From Oxytricha trifallax (taxonomy: Eukaryota; Ciliophora; Spirotrichea; Sporadotrichida; Oxytrichidae): a stretch of DNA of 64,000 nucleotides. This document shows positions 48,775 through 61,406 of the stretch, in pieces. The position numbers were made by a program, and so were the translations under genes. The notes beneath the pieces were generated by a model. The model ran no database searches. It worked only from the letters and a program-made list of their open reading frames with translations, and was not told the DNA's origin. The stretch covers positions 1 through 64,000 of the forward strand of contig ARYC01000133.1 of assembly GCA_000711775.1 (NCBI GenBank), written 5' to 3'. Every line of letters starts with the position of its first letter. Positions within the stretch are counted from its first letter, which is position 1.

Positions 48775-49701
48775 ATGAGAAATTCAGAGCCAAATTTAGA
48801 AGAGGAAAAATTAAATCAAGCTAAAGTTAAACAGGAAGACTTTGTCATTGATTAACTTGATAAGAAGTAAAAATGTTCAAAAACTTTAAGCTTTAAACCA
48901 GAGAAGGACAGGAGAGTGTCAGACACTATTCAAAAGTACAAGGAATATGTTGACAACTCCGAGAAATTATTTTAGATTCAGCTTGATAGAAAGAAAAATG
49001 TGAAGTGGAGAGAGTACTTGGACTTAAACTTTAACATGGAGGTGGTTGAAATAATGGATGGTCTAGAAAAATTGTTTGAAAAAATATAAAGCTTTGAAAG
49101 AGACCCAGACAACCCAGAGAAATATATGGGTGTTCATGAAGCCAAGGACTTGAGATGCTAAGTTGATAGGACTTTGAAATGGCTAGTAGATAAGATTTAC
49201 GAAGCAAAACTAGAGCCAATTTCAATTCCAGTCTCCATTAATTTCAATGAATTACCTAAGGATATTTAAGAAGCTATGAATGATCCTAGATCAATCTAGC
49301 AATAAAGAAGGTTTCAGAGAGAAAGTTTGTACTACACACCAGATTTCCTTAAATATTTTGATTTTAACAGTGCGACCGAGAGAACTTACCTAAAATCTAA
49401 AATTCGATTTATATCTATAAACTTAGGCTTTCAGGCAAAAGCAGTGACAAATAGATTCAAGGATAACTTACACTTGGTTCCAGTAAGATGTTTGGTAGGG
49501 AGTTAGTCTTGGCATGCAAACAGAAAAAAACTAGATAATTATGAGGAATTAAGCCATATTTAAATGTGTCCATTCTTCTTAGAATTTACCAGAGAAGTTG
49601 AGACTATGACTAAAAGAGGGAAGACACCGTTTTACTTGACAAGATTCGATATGACGCATAGCCATCCTTTGACTATGGAGTATGAAAGAGGATGGTATTG
49701 A
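48775..49701 (+). CDS. Candidate C-C-H-H zinc-binding protein (FAR1/FLYWCH-like), 308 aa
   Basis: Single frame from ATG 48775 (MRNSEPNLEEEKLNQ) to TGA 49699-49701. The N-terminal two thirds are charged and helical (IQKYKEYVDNSEKLFQIQL; WREYLDLNFNMEVVEIMD). The C-terminal ~90 residues contain VRCLVGSQSW, HIQMCPFFLEF and YLTRFDMTHSHPL, giving Cys-x(n)-Cys-x(n)-His-x-His with aromatic residues placed as in WRKY-GCM1/FAR1/FLYWCH zinc fingers, which bind DNA and often occur in transposase-derived proteins. This is a motif-level guess and could be wrong. The next gene is convergent and its frame runs close to or into this 3' end. Confidence 0.4.
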
Positions 49702-49739
49702 AAATATTGTTTTATTTTATAATTTACTTAAGAAAAATT

Positions 49740-50577
49740 GAATACTAAAAATGACTTATATGTTTAATAATCTTACATCAATAACAGGTATGTGCACATA
49801 AGGTGATCTAATTCCGCTAACATATAAATCTTAATTTACATCCGATTGCGTCATTACACTTTGATCATTCGCGTTTAGTGAGGAGTTATCTATATAATTG
49901 CTGTTATAAATTGTTTATGTTTTACCTAAGTTATTAATCAAGTGATCTTGGTCAAATTTAACATCAAGAGTATTTTTCTAATTTTTTGTTTCTGATGTTT
50001 GCTCATTATCTGAGTTTAACATGGAATTCTTTTAAGAATTTAAACTTAACGAAGATCTATTTGGATTGACCTCGGTATATTTTCTGTATTTTCGATCATA
50101 TTTTATTATCTGAGCGTCCAATTCAACCAGCGAAGAATCTGATAAAGAAGAGGTATTCATCTTTTCATCTGCAATTAATACAAACTCTTCTGAACGATTT
50201 GCACTATCTTGCTATAGTCTTAGAGGAGACAACTCTTCATTATTCAATGCAAAATCTTTTTCATCTTTTCTTATGACATTCATTTAATCCACTTAACTTA
50301 ATTAATTTTCTTGTTCATTTATTAGACTCTGTTTCTATTAATGCTACAGCTATTTTTCGTTTGCAGCAGTATTTTGGTTTTAAATTTGCATATTTTAAAT
50401 ATCTGAACTCTTTCTGTAAGCTGTTCTTTGCAATTAAATATCCTTCAGCTCATGAGAAGCAAGTTGCTGTTTTATTGAGAGAGCCTAGAGGGTGTTCTAA
50501 CCATAAATATTATTGTTGAAAGTATTGTTGAAATCATGAATATAAGGATCTTAGCTCATTAACTCATGGGAATTCAT
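49740..50577 (-). CDS. Q/N/S-rich protein of unknown function
   Basis: Starts MNSHELMSQDPYIHDFNNTF at 50577. About 270 codons of low-complexity polar sequence, many Gln coded TAA/TAG (NEKQLQHQQKQSLINEQEN), with patches such as KYDRKYRKYTEVNPNRSSLS. No domain, membrane segment or catalytic motif is seen. Protein-like composition fades near VHIPVIDV (~49.78 kb), and the frame then continues without TGA into the antisense of the neighbouring gene, so the 3' end is uncertain. Divergent from the TBC gene. Confidence 0.5.
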
Positions 50578-50635
50578 TCTTTTTATTAATTTATATTTAT
50601 TCACTATTTCTTTGAGTGCACTGAGAAAGGGAAAT

Positions 50636-52944
50636 ATGAAAATGACACTTTTTAGTATTCAATATTGCCTAGGATAGCTAGCAAAATAGATAAGATAACA
50701 GTCTACTATAAATTTGAAGCATTTATTTAATTTATATAATTTTATAATAGTTTCTCAAGAGAGGATAAATTTCAGACTAAGATCGTAGATATATTTGGCT
50801 TTACACAACAGGAGCATTAAATGCAATGGCAAGTTGCCATCCAACATAGTCCTATGCACAGATCTTGAAATATTGCAGCTAGAATTTTCCAAATCCCAAT
50901 TTTAGACAAATCTAAGTGGATCTGAACAGAACTTTCTAGGATGAACCCTACTACAAGGATCCTCGAGTAATTAAGGCAATTGAAAATATTTTACGAGCTT
51001 ACTCTGTCAGAAATCCAACTATTGGCTACTGCTAAGGTTTCAATTTTATAGTTGGGAGATTGCTCTTGGTAGTCAACGAAGAGGTAAATATATTTGTCTA
51101 TTAACAATTTAGGAAGCATTCTGGATTTTCGTAATGATAATTGAAACCATGATGCCATTAGACTATTACTCAAATATGGTGGGAGCATTGATTGATTAAA
51201 AAGCTTTCAGCTAGTTGTTCGAGGAAAAGTTCCCGGAATTATTCGAACACCTGCAAACTATGGGATGTGATCCTTCACTTATTACATTTTAGTGGTTTGC
51301 ATGCTTCTTTTCATATAATGTGCCCTTCCAAGTAAAGAATTTATACTTTAATTTTATAAATTCTTATAGACTTTAATTCGAATATGGGACCTGTTCTTCT
51401 TAAAAGGAGTAAAAGTATTATTCAGAATTTCATTTGCAATCATCGATTAACAAAATCAAAAAAGTTATTTATATTAGTGAATATTTAAAAATAATTGAGA
51501 GGAAATGTATAAGGATTTCCTTTGAATGATTTTAAGGCAAAAAAAAGATTTTGTTTGATAACATTATTTTTGATTAGATAAAGAATGAGCTTATGTAAAC
51601 TGAGGATTTCTGTAACTACTTTAATTATAATTTTTATCATTAATTTTAGAACAAATATTTAAAACTCTGGATATGTTCCCTGCAAAGCTCAATAACTTTG
51701 AAATCTTGATGTAAACTGCTAGCAAACAAAAGTACAAGATTTCTCAAAAGCTAATAAATGAGTTAAGAGAGGGGTGGAGGCCTGCCGTCATTGAAGAGAT
51801 TTAGAATATATAAATTGAATTGAAAGAGTCAATCAACAATTAAATTAATCGTGTGAAGTTTCTAAATAAGTTTTACTTATATAACGGCATTGCAAAACAA
51901 ATGGATTAGAAAATAAAGTGTTTCGATATTAACAAAACAGAGCATATTGAAGCTTTGAGGTGTGATAAGAAATGGCCTGTTTGCTTGTTTGATTTTACTT
52001 ATAAAAATAAAGTACCTGAATATTTTGCCTTCAGAGCGGATTCTAAGAGTTACTCCATATAAAAAGATTACTTTTACGGGGAAGATACAAAGAGAGAGTC
52101 TTAAGTTTCTTCATAGGTAAACTTTGATTACTTTTCTAATAACGAGTCAGAAGACAGTAACAATAAAAATGGTTAAATAAAAGAAGAGTCAGATAATGAG
52201 GCAGCTTGCACACCTCCTATGGGCTAATATAGATCTCCTCAAAATCTTGGAGAAATAAGGATAGAAGAAGAATTTTAAGATCGTGACTTACTAATCGAAA
52301 GAAATCATCATTATTGCTCTAAGAGATTAGTAGAGAAATTTAAGCAGCTCTTAAGGAAGAATGATGCTTAGTTATATACTAACGACTGTCTGAACTTTAA
52401 GATTAATGATGATATTCAAGCTTAGAGAAACATTTTGCAGTTAGTGAGTGAAATAAATAAAATCTATGAAGAAAATGGAAAAATTCAAAATTTGCTCAAA
52501 TGCTTGAAAAGGTCAAACTCTGATTTTACAAAAGTAGTACCAATTTCTAGAACTAGAGCTAACAGTCATATAATTATTTTACTTAATTAATTAATTCATG
52601 AAGAAGATGATAAACTTAGATGTCATAAATTTCTACCCAAAACACCTCACTAAACACACTAAGACTTTAGATTACGAACCAAGTCAGGAAAATTAGAGTA
52701 AAATCAAAGTCATGCAATAAGAAAAATCTAAATAAAAAATTATAAGGGAGAACAAGTCAATCTTGAAATCTGTACGCTTGCCTGTTTGTTCAGAAACCTA
52801 AATAGAAAACAGCTTGAGAAATATCTTAACGATATGAAAGTTAAACGATTGGAGATATTCGATACATTTCTGAAAGGATTCGAAGAATGTGCAGAATAGA
52901 TGCCAAGCAATTTTAATTCCTCTCCACTGAAGCTATTAGAGTGA
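50636..52944 (+). CDS. TBC-domain Rab GTPase-activating protein
   Basis: Stimulates GTP hydrolysis by Rab GTPases in membrane traffic. After a short first exon and an AT-rich intron ending near 50,759, the TBC domain starts FLKRGQISDQDRRYIWLYTT. Key residues are present: the arginine finger in IQVDLNRTF and the glutamine finger in NPTIGYCQGFNFI. A 28-nt intron (51,084-51,111) is followed by EAFWIFVMIIETMMPLDYYS, KFPELFEHLQTMGCDPSLIT, and after another intron IRIWDLFFLKGVKVLFRISF. The C-terminal half is a polar extension that ends FNSSPLKLLE-TGA at 52942-52944. Both fingers are intact, so it should be active. The first exon join and one intron near 51.48-51.65 kb are not resolved. The target Rab is unknown. 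Confidence 0.8.
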
Positions 52945-53050
52945 TATTAAATGTTTATAGTTTTAATAATTATAATTAATCCTAATAATTAAGTGAGTGT
53001 ACATTCATTTTAGAAACTCAATATTAATATGTTCATTTTTCTTACTACTT
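52945..53050. terminator. Convergent 3' spacer
   Basis: About 105 bp AT-rich between the stops of the TBC gene (+) and the NlpC/P60-like gene (-). It should hold both polyadenylation regions. Confidence 0.35.
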
Positions 53051-54455
53051 TCACAATTTGAAAGCTGATTTGACTCTTTGCTGCAAGCTCAACATGAAAT
53101 TCATGATTTTAAGAAGTTTAACTTTGAAATCATTCTTTCCTCCATAATATGTAATGATCATCAATCTCGTCATTAATTTCATAACTTATGCTGTGAAAAA
53201 TTCTTTTGAATCTGAAGTGATTATCATGATTTAGGCTAAGAGTTAAAGAATTTCCTTAAGCTTACTAAGAACTCTTATTGTCTCCTTATCTTCCTTTTTC
53301 GAGATTGCATTAAGAGCATTGTATTCCTTGTAAGTTGCCATTACTATGTCTATCATTTTATAGAGGGTGATTAGAAATATGATCTACTTTCTCATCATGA
53401 TTACTTGTTAAGCAAGAAAGAGAGATTTAGACTGTACGTTTTATAAGAACTCATATTTGTCAATAAGGTCTTTAAGTTTTGTAAAACCAATTAGTTTGAA
53501 AAAGCTATCGATCTTGCTTATTTACTTATCATCGCTTATTGTCACAGATATTCCTTCAAAGTCTATATCTTTATTGTCCTTTGTATCTCTTAACTCATCA
53601 TAACTGTATAACTAAAATGACTCAAATTCATTTGGATTCTTCGAAGCCATTTTAACAAAATCCTATATTGTGAAAGTCCCTAGTTTATGTATTTCATAGT
53701 CACTACTATTCACGATTTAATTAAGTTGCTTCATGGACTATGTTAAGGATAAGTATATTTAGTGAGAACAGACAATCTTATCGGTTGACTTGTCATTATA
53801 CTTCTTCATTTCATAGAGAGATTGGCTTATCAGGACTGAGATCACTCTGAAGTAATCATATTGTTTTCCTAGCGATATTTGTCTGAGGTTGTTTATAAAC
53901 TCATCTCTTTAAGCGTCACTAGCATACTTTGGTCTAATAATAAATGGTAGTTTTCTCTTATGCGTAAACAGAATAGTTGGCACAACCTTAGTCCTGGGAT
54001 ATGAAATGTGAAGGCTCATTTACTCATCAAGTACTACAGCCTAAAAATATTAAGTAAGTCGGGGTTTGATAATTTACTATATGATCGTAATAGCTTTCTC
54101 CAAGTCTCCTAAACGCCTCGTAGAGTGATGATGGAGTTCTAATTAGAATGAGGTCACCTGGCTTCAAATTTTTAGCCTTAGCAGTTGATTCAATTTTCTC
54201 AATATCATTCATTCTATAATTCAAAATCAATCAAAATCATTGGAGTTACTTGATTTCTCTTGCTTAAGCAATTATACTATCTGGTGCAATAAGTTTTGCA
54301 ACATACTCCAAAACAACTCTAAAATAAAAGTTATAAGCGAAAATTAAATTTACCCTGAAAACTCTTCCATGTTTGATTAAAACTTTAATTAAATTTTGGG
54401 ATAAAATAAGAATATTAAAATTTAATACATTGCAAGATTTACCTTGATATCCCAT
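53051..54455 (-). CDS. NlpC/P60-YiiX-like protein with helical C-terminus
   Basis: First exon MGYQ at 54455, then a 124-nt intron (54,319-54,442), then VVLEYVAKLIAPDSIIAQ, a 36-nt intron, NLKPGDLILIRTPSSLYEAF, another intron (54,023-54,059), and AVVLDEQMSLHISYPRTKVV. The spacing of GDL, YDH and LHI followed by a P-rich stretch recalls the permuted papain-like (NlpC/P60, YiiX/C92) fold, where His and a Cys or nucleophile act on lipids or peptides. I do not see an obvious catalytic Cys, so activity is doubtful. The remaining ~300 residues are helical (IIFLITLYKMIDIVMATYKE; LKEILQLLAQIMIITSDS) and end at TGA 53051-53053. Confidence in the fold is modest. Confidence 0.5.
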
Positions 54456-54558
54456 TATTTATGTATAATTTATATTAAGTTAATAAAATATTCATAATTT
54501 AACAAGTCAATATTATTCAGACGAATTGCCTTATCTTTTAATTTTTGTATTAAATCAA

Positions 54559-55615
54559 TCATTGACCTTATCTCTTCACTTGTATTTTCTTCTCAATATC
54601 TCTTCTTACTAGCTCAAGGCCGCCCTCGTCAAGTTCTTTTAGCAAAGCTAAAACTGCACATAAAATGTTTTCATTTCTGGGATTGTTTGCACTGCTGCTG
54701 TTAGATGAAACAACTTTCTAATGTTAATTGATCATTTAAACACAAAAAAGAATTTAACTTTATAAGTACATTAACAATACAATTATTGAATAAATCTAAT
54801 CCTTTATCAAAAGTAGATTTTTTAGAAAATTTTGAAGTAATAACTTGTTATTTTAAACATTTTGTTCGTTTGGGTTTTAATTTAACCATTAGCAGTAACT
54901 TGTTATTGCTAAATTTAAGTCACTTATTAGTTTGAAGTTGGGAGTCCACTTGCATTGATGAAATCAGATCTCGATTTAATAACAGGGTTCACACTTCTTG
55001 GTCTCTCTTAAGTTGGCTTTTAATGATATGCTGATTCGTCAACTTGTTTCTATATTTCAATTTGATAAATTAATAATAATACCTACCTGCTTCTGATTTT
55101 AAGCTGGAGTTTTGTTGATAATCTATAAATTCTATAATTCAATATAATTATGTAAGTAAACATGAAAATATGTCGTATTATTGAATATCTTAATCAGTTA
55201 TATTAACTCTAGCAACTTCTTGTCTCTCCTCTGGTGTGACAGCTGCACTATCCAGCTTAATTAAATTTGGCAACAATTTAACCACATATTATCTATACAG
55301 TGGGTGCTCTGATATTGGATTATCCTGTAGCCATAATACTTTCAAAGTTGGGCATTATGTTAGATACTTAACTTCCTGCAGTTCATAAACGAGATTTTTT
55401 CTCAAGTATAATTCTGAAAGTTTCTTGCAAGTTGTAAAGTCTCTCAATGATTAAATTTTGTTAAGAGACAAGGAGCATATTTCAAGATTTGGCATGTCCT
55501 AAACGAGAGAAATATCTTCAAGGTCGTTACCCCAGAGGTTCAAGTTTTTAATATTGGCTAATTTATCTGTTTTGCATTTCATTTGGATGAGCTCCGGAGT
55601 TAGTGTTTTTCCCAT
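54559..55615 (-). CDS. CFAP410: Cilia- and flagella-associated protein 410 (LRR protein)
   Basis: Starts MGKTLTPELIQMKCKTDKLA at 55615. Four to five leucine-rich repeats follow (IKNLNLWGNDLEDISLVQDM, LEICSLSLNKIQSLRDFTTC, LSELYLRKNLVYELQEV, LKVLWLQDNPISEHPLYRQY) with the LRR cap LPNLIKLDSAAVTPEERQE. Repeat number, order and cap match CFAP410/C21orf2, a ciliary base protein that binds NEK1 in animals. After two introns (55.13-55.20 and ~55.0-55.08 kb) comes a linker and the conserved C-terminal helix region (NENILCAVLALLKELDEGGL, ELVRRDIEKKIQVKR), which tetramerises in the animal protein. TGA at 54559-54561. The C-terminal module makes CFAP410 more likely than other LRR proteins. Confidence 0.85.
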
Positions 55616-55734
55616 TTTATTGATAGTATTATTGATTTTATTAATTTAAATTCAAATTCATAAAAAAGATAGATAAATAAGAGAAGTAAATGCTTTTGCT
55701 GCAAATATATATTCACAATTTTAATCATTAATTC

Positions 55735-56946
55735 TCAGTGGCTATGTTTTGTTTTTTCTAATTGAGTAGTTGTACTTAAAACTGATCTGATGTCATTTTT
55801 ATTTTGAGTAGTTGAAGTGCTGTTAATGTCATTGTTAGTTTTCCTATCCCAAAATAAATAGAATTAAATGACATATATTATTTATGCCAACTGAGATTTT
55901 GATTCCTATGCATTTAATTGGAGTACTTAATCTATTCCATTTCCTTGTGTAATTTACTAATAACTTTTTCTCTGTTATTTCGATTGAGTTATTACTCAGT
56001 CATTGGCTATTAATCTACACATATAACGCTATGCTTCATATTCAAGAATGATCTTGGTGCTAATAAAAAGGTTTCAATACAATAATTAAAAAATTACAAT
56101 CTTTTTAATCGTCAGGTGTTTTTACTAAGAATCCCTGAGGCAAGTCTCTTCTTGTTAGTTTATACTATTAAAGATTGATAGTGTTACCCATCATGCTTCG
56201 AGGTGATTACAATAATCGAGAACAATAAATGTAAAATTTATAAATGATGCCATTTCAGATTTTATGTTGATGTTTCTGCGAGATTGTTTACCTTAGAGCA
56301 GACCATTTTGGTTGGGTATAAGAAGTCCATAACTTTAATCAAAGTTTAATTCATTATTATTCTCTTCAAATAATGGAACTTATTGACTCATATTATATAG
56401 GTATTGTGTAATGGACATAAATTTATCTGTTGATTAATTCAAATTAATGGCATAAATTATAATTTATCATAGCAAGAGCCATTCCATTCATTAAATTAGA
56501 ATTTTACCTTACAATTCCTTTAGAATTTTATTAACTACCAGGCCTTTATGTATTCAATTTTGAATTGAAATTATTCATGCTAAAATTTCCTTCTCTGTCG
56601 AAAGTGCTAGAATGATCAGCCACACTTTAATTGACCCCATTTTATGAAGAGTTATTATTGAATTGTATATTTTAAGAAGAATTTGGTGTAATCTTTCCAC
56701 TCATAGTTTTAGCTCTTTGAAATTAAGGTTTCATTCCTAAGTCATGTGTGCTTTAGTAATTATTGAATGTCCCATTATTATTTATTAGTAGAAAAAGGTC
56801 TTTCATTGCTTCAGAGAAGAGAGGGGGCTTAAACTTGAATTAATCCATTTGGATTATTTTTGCGAAGAGTTTTGAAAAGTAGGTTTTAAATAGAGCGTCA
56901 TCAAACTATTCTGAACACATTAAAAACTTAATAAATTGAATTACCA
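55735..56946 (-). CDS. N/Q/S-rich protein of unknown function
   Basis: Start MVIQFIKFLMCSEQFDDALF at 56946. The first ~65 residues look folded (LFKTYFSKLFAKIIQMDQF; LFSEAMKDLFLLINN), and the rest is Asn/Gln/Ser-rich (NIQFNNNSSQNGVNQ). Exons are joined by introns of about 80 nt. Later pieces are SPRSMMGNTINLQQYKLTRR, DLPQGFLVKTPDDQKD and MKHSVICVDQQPMTEQQLNR. Ends at TGA 55735-55737. I see no known domain; two SPR/APR-type repeats (SPRSMMGN, APRSFLNM) and FLVKTPDD may be short linear motifs. Confidence 0.55.
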
Positions 56947-57306
56947 TTAGTGTAAGATTTTAACACTTTCAGTTGCATTAGGTAGATTATATTGTACAAT
57001 GCATTATTATAAAATAATAAAAAAATAAAATAATCAATTTAAAGTCAATATAAGAGATTAAATTATGAATAGCAATATTATAAGATTTTTGGACGGACTT
57101 TTTTGCAAATCCATTATAAACGGACATTTTATTTATTTTTATCTTTAATTAGTAAACTTCAAAATTTTAATTGATTTTATCTGCAATGATAGTATAATTT
57201 ATCTTATTTTAACTTTCTTCCCATTTAAGCTCTTAATTTTAAACCTATCTGTTGAACTTATAAGAAAACTTGAGCTTAATCTTTTCACTCTTCAAGTGTC
57301 CAAGTA
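56947..57306. promoter_or_regulatory. Divergent AT-rich intergenic region
   Basis: About 360 bp between the start of the N/Q/S-rich gene (-) and FEN1 (+). Very AT-rich, with no gene seen. GGACGGAC and AAACGGACA at ~57,090 and ~57,119 form a weak direct repeat of unknown meaning. Confidence 0.4.
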
Positions 57307-58719
57307 ATGGGAATTCATAAGTTAATGACTCTTATTTAAGAGAAAGCTCCGAAAGCAGTTAAGACAATCCAATTAGAATATTTAACAGGAAAAGTTATAG
57401 CCTGCGATGCCTCTATGGCAATTTATCAGTTCTTAATTGCCACTTAAACTATGAAGCAAGGTATGGGAATTGGGGAATTAAGAGATTCAAACGGAAATTT
57501 AACAGGTCATCTAGTTGGAATGTTTCACAGAACTATACAATTTTTAGAAAGTGGCATTAAGCCAATCTGGGTATTTGATGGAAAACCACCAGATCTCAAA
57601 AACAGGGTGCTAGATCAAAGAAAAGAGACAAAGGAAAAAGCAGTCGAAGAAAAGAAAAATAGAATAGAAGAGGGAGACATGGAAGGGGCAAAGAGGATGG
57701 CTGGTAGATCAGTGAAAGTTACATGGGATATGATGAGAGATGCCAAAAAGCTGCTTCGATTGATGGGTTGTCCGGTAATAGATGCTCCAGGAGAAGCTGA
57801 AGCTTAGTGCGCTCATTTGGTAAAACTTGGATTAGCTTTTGCAACGGCTTCCGAAGACATGGACTCACTAACTTTTGGTACTAAAGTTTTACTTAGGGGC
57901 TTTAATAGTAAGAAAGAACCAATCATTTAGATTGATCTTGAGGAGGTGCTTGAAGGTTTTATGATGAATCATGATTAATTCATCGACTTGTGCATACTCT
58001 GTGGTTGTGATTACACAACAAGCATAACAGGAATAGGTCCTATCAAAGCTTATTAATATCTCTCTGAGCATGGTGGAATTATTGAAAACGTTATAAAGAA
58101 AGTAGAGTATGAAAACTAAAAGCCTTGGAAAAAGAAGAAATATCACATCCCGGAAAATTTCCTATTTAAAGAAGCAAGAGAGTTGTTTAAGAACCCGCGA
58201 ATTGAAAAGGATTAGTCTAAATTGGAATACAAAATAAAATGGACAAAACCAGATGAAGAAGGACTTAAGGAGTTCTTAATAACTTAGAAGGGCTTCAGTG
58301 ATGTTAAAGTGGATTCAGGCTTAAAAAAGTTAAAAGGATGCTAGGGTAAAACCAATTAGGGAAGACTTGATTGCTTTTTTGGTAACACTTTTAAGAAAAC
58401 TTCAAATAATTAGGTCATTGAAAAAGGCAAGGGTAAAAGCAAATTTGGAATATAAAAGGAACCCGAAGATGAAATCAAGAGTTGGTATGATGACCCATTT
58501 AGTGTACCTGGTAAATAAAAAATTAATCCATTACCAATGCCATCAAGCAATTATAAATATAATGAAAAGAAATCTCCAGCAGCTCCAAAACCTATTTTGC
58601 CATTAGAAGTTGAAATAATTGGGTAATTTATTTTTCCAACCAAAATAGATTGTATTAAAATATATAATTATTTATTTATAAAAATTGTGTCTCCTCATGA
58701 AATAATTGATTTATCATGA
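57307..58719 (+). CDS. FEN1: Flap endonuclease 1
   Basis: Removes 5' flaps during Okazaki-fragment maturation and base-excision repair in the nucleus. Intronless, 470 codons from [17 protein letters not shown]. All metal-binding acids are visible: Asp in [14 protein letters not shown], Asp in [11 protein letters not shown], two Glu in DAPGEAEAQ, two Asp in [12 protein letters not shown] and Asp in [14 protein letters not shown] (helix-two-turn-helix). The PCNA-binding box is QGRLDCFF. The catalytic body has the usual length; the tail after the PCNA box is about 110 residues, longer than the short basic tail of animal FEN1, and its last ~35 residues are AT-rich and hydrophobic ([20 protein letters not shown]). 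Confidence 0.93.
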
Positions 58720-58774
58720 GACAGTTTAATTAATTTTATAATTTCAAATTTAAATTTAAAACATTAAGAAATAA

Positions 58775-61199
58775 ATGAAGTAATAATTTAGCAGAGACAG
58801 AATCCCCCTTCCCAAACAGTCCTCCTCCTCTCAAGTGCGACTAAAGACAACACACACAGCCTCTAACCCAATCTCTATGAAAATAATAGGTAAAATTAAT
58901 GGTCGCAAAGATTCAAATTTACACTTGACTCAAGCCTCATTCTCTACTTAAGATTTCAAAGAATCCCTCTCATCTAACTATGCATCTGCTAATACCACTA
59001 CCATCACAAATGTGTTAAAGGAAAATAGAGACAAGACTAAAATGGACAGTATTGGTAGCCCTGTACGATAATAGTCGACAGAAGATCTGAAGCAACTTTA
59101 AGCTAAAATCAATCAAATGGAGGACTAAATCAGTAAAATAGAGTACTCTTAAGATACCATGAGGCCTGTGCTGAGATAAATTTAGACACCCTAAGGCTAA
59201 TAGTAGCTGCTGTAAAATCTATTGAAGCAACAACAATAGCTATTGAATCCCTTAGAACAAGAGAGACAGAGCAAGCAAACTGAAGAGCAGCATGAGCTTA
59301 TTAGAAGTTACTCAACTAAAATTTAAGAGTAAAGTACAAAGCAGGATGAGCTTTTTAAGAGAAACATCGATGGTTTGAAGATTAAGAAAATGGAACTTGA
59401 CTTCAATTTGGAATAATAATAGAAATATCTAATTGCTAGATTGAAAGAAAGTGAGGGCAAAGTACTTGAAGATAAGCAGCAGTTGTTTTAAGATCTATCA
59501 AGAAAGCAAATCGATTAGAGAGAAGAAATTATTCAAAAAATACAGAGCATTAAAAACAAGAGCTTATAAGAAAATGACTAGCAAAACTAGCAGCTTTAAG
59601 CTATTTATGAAAGATTAGACAACATGCAAAAGAATTATGGACATAAAGTTAAAAACATAGAGTAAAAAGTTTAGTTACTTTAAATGAAGTGCCATAATAA
59701 TCAATCTTAATCTCAGTTATGTTAATCCTAAATGAGTGAAGCAAAGATTTAAGAATTAGTTCAATAGTAATTAGCTTATCAAATGCAGAACATTTTTAAT
59801 AAATTAGAGAATGAATTCACTCAAAAGTTCAATATCATTGTAGAATAATAAACTTAAGAATCTATTAATTTGAGGGAATAGCTCACTTAAATTAACTCAA
59901 AAATCTAAGTTCAAACTCTTAATGCAACTATTTAATCAAACTAAATAGACAGGTCTTCTGAGATCATTTATAAAAGGATTAAGAACTAAACTAAAAGTGT
60001 TGTTAACTTAAGTCCAAACTTGAAGAACCAGGAAAATATTTAAGCAAATAGCAATTAAACCAACAATCGATAAATCTCATATCAGAAAGAATCTAGTTAA
60101 AATTTGGATTCTACATAGATTCTTAATAATACTCAGACATTGACAAGAAGAAATCAAAGTATAGTAATGAATGCTAGCCAAATATACTTTATTTATGGGT
60201 AGGATATATGAATTATTTCTATACTCATGTTTGTTTTTTTATAAAAATTGCATCATCGAAATATAATTTTGATATAGTGTAAAATTTATAGAGAATAAAA
60301 GGTTTCTCTTTCATTACTCTTTAATCTATTAATCAATCCCCTACCATTATATATGCTTGATTATCCCTACCCTATATCTTTATATTGATAAATTAAGATA
60401 ACAATTTATTAATTTTAAAAGAAGATATTAAGAAATCCTTGGAGAGTTTAGAGGCTTATTCCCTAAAAACCTCAGAGGACATCAATGAAGAAATCGAAAA
60501 TCTAAATGGCTGTGTAGACTCAAACTCTTCTGCCCTCCAGAAATCTCTCATAGACTTGCAAGAACTACAAGACCAGGATAAAAACGCAAAAGAGATCGAA
60601 GACTATGCTAACAGAATAATTTCCTAGTTCCAGTAGTTCTCTGAATACATTAGGAACGAGTTGATTAAGATCAGGAAATTAGTTTTGCATAGATAGTAGT
60701 CCGCAGATGGGGAGTTTGGAAAGCAAAACATTATGATTGAGTAATTGCAGAGAATAGTTGTTTCCGAGAGCACAAGCTCAGGCTAGAGTGTTGTACAAAA
60801 GATTGATCAAATTAAAGAGCATTAGGAGGCATTCATAAACATTAATTCTTATCATATGATGAAAAATATTTTCTTAATATTTATTGAAGAAGCACATGCA
60901 AAACACTCAAGGATATCTCACAAGAGAAGCAAACCAAATTGATATGAAACTTATGCAACTTCAAGACTTGATTGTTAAGTAAGTTCATAAGTTTAATTAT
61001 AATAAATTATAGGGAAATTGAGCCATATATCTCAATTATAGAGGAGTAGAATTAGAGACTTAGTGATGGTTCCAGCAATTAAAAGAGTGGAAAAATCAGT
61101 AATATAGTGAAACAAAATATTAGTGCTATTCCAGAGGATGGGGCTGAATATTTACATACAGAAGACCAATTAGATGATTCTATAGGAAATTAAAATTGA
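58775..61199 (+). CDS. Long coiled-coil, Q-rich protein
   Basis: ATG at 58775 (MKQQFSRDRIPLPKQSSSSQ). About 450 codons follow of almost continuous heptad-like sequence rich in Gln, Glu, Lys and Leu (QLQAKINQMEDQISKIEYSQ; IKKMELDFNLEQQQKYLIAR; REEIIQKIQSIKNKSLQEND). An AT-rich intron of about 200 nt lies at ~60.2-60.42 kb, then more coiled coil (EDIKKSLESLEAYSLKTSED; NEEIENLNGCVDSNSSALQK). Smaller introns at ~60.86-60.88 and 60,980-61,015 precede the end IPEDGAEYLHTEDQLDDSIG-TGA at 61197-61199. A structural role in cilia, basal bodies or cortex is plausible but not shown. Follows FEN1 in the same direction after 55 bp. Confidence 0.65.
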
Positions 61200-61406
61200 A
61201 TAATCGCTATAATTTTAATTGGATTAATTTTTAAATAATCTATTAGGAATGCAGGGATTGATTATTTTGATAAATGATAGAAATTTAAAATATAACTAAA
61301 TTTTCGAATAAACCTATATTGGCATGAATTATTTAAATGCATTAGGTAATTTTAGGTTTAATGGAAAATATTCATAGTAGGCCTAATATGAACCGACCAA
61401 ATTTGT

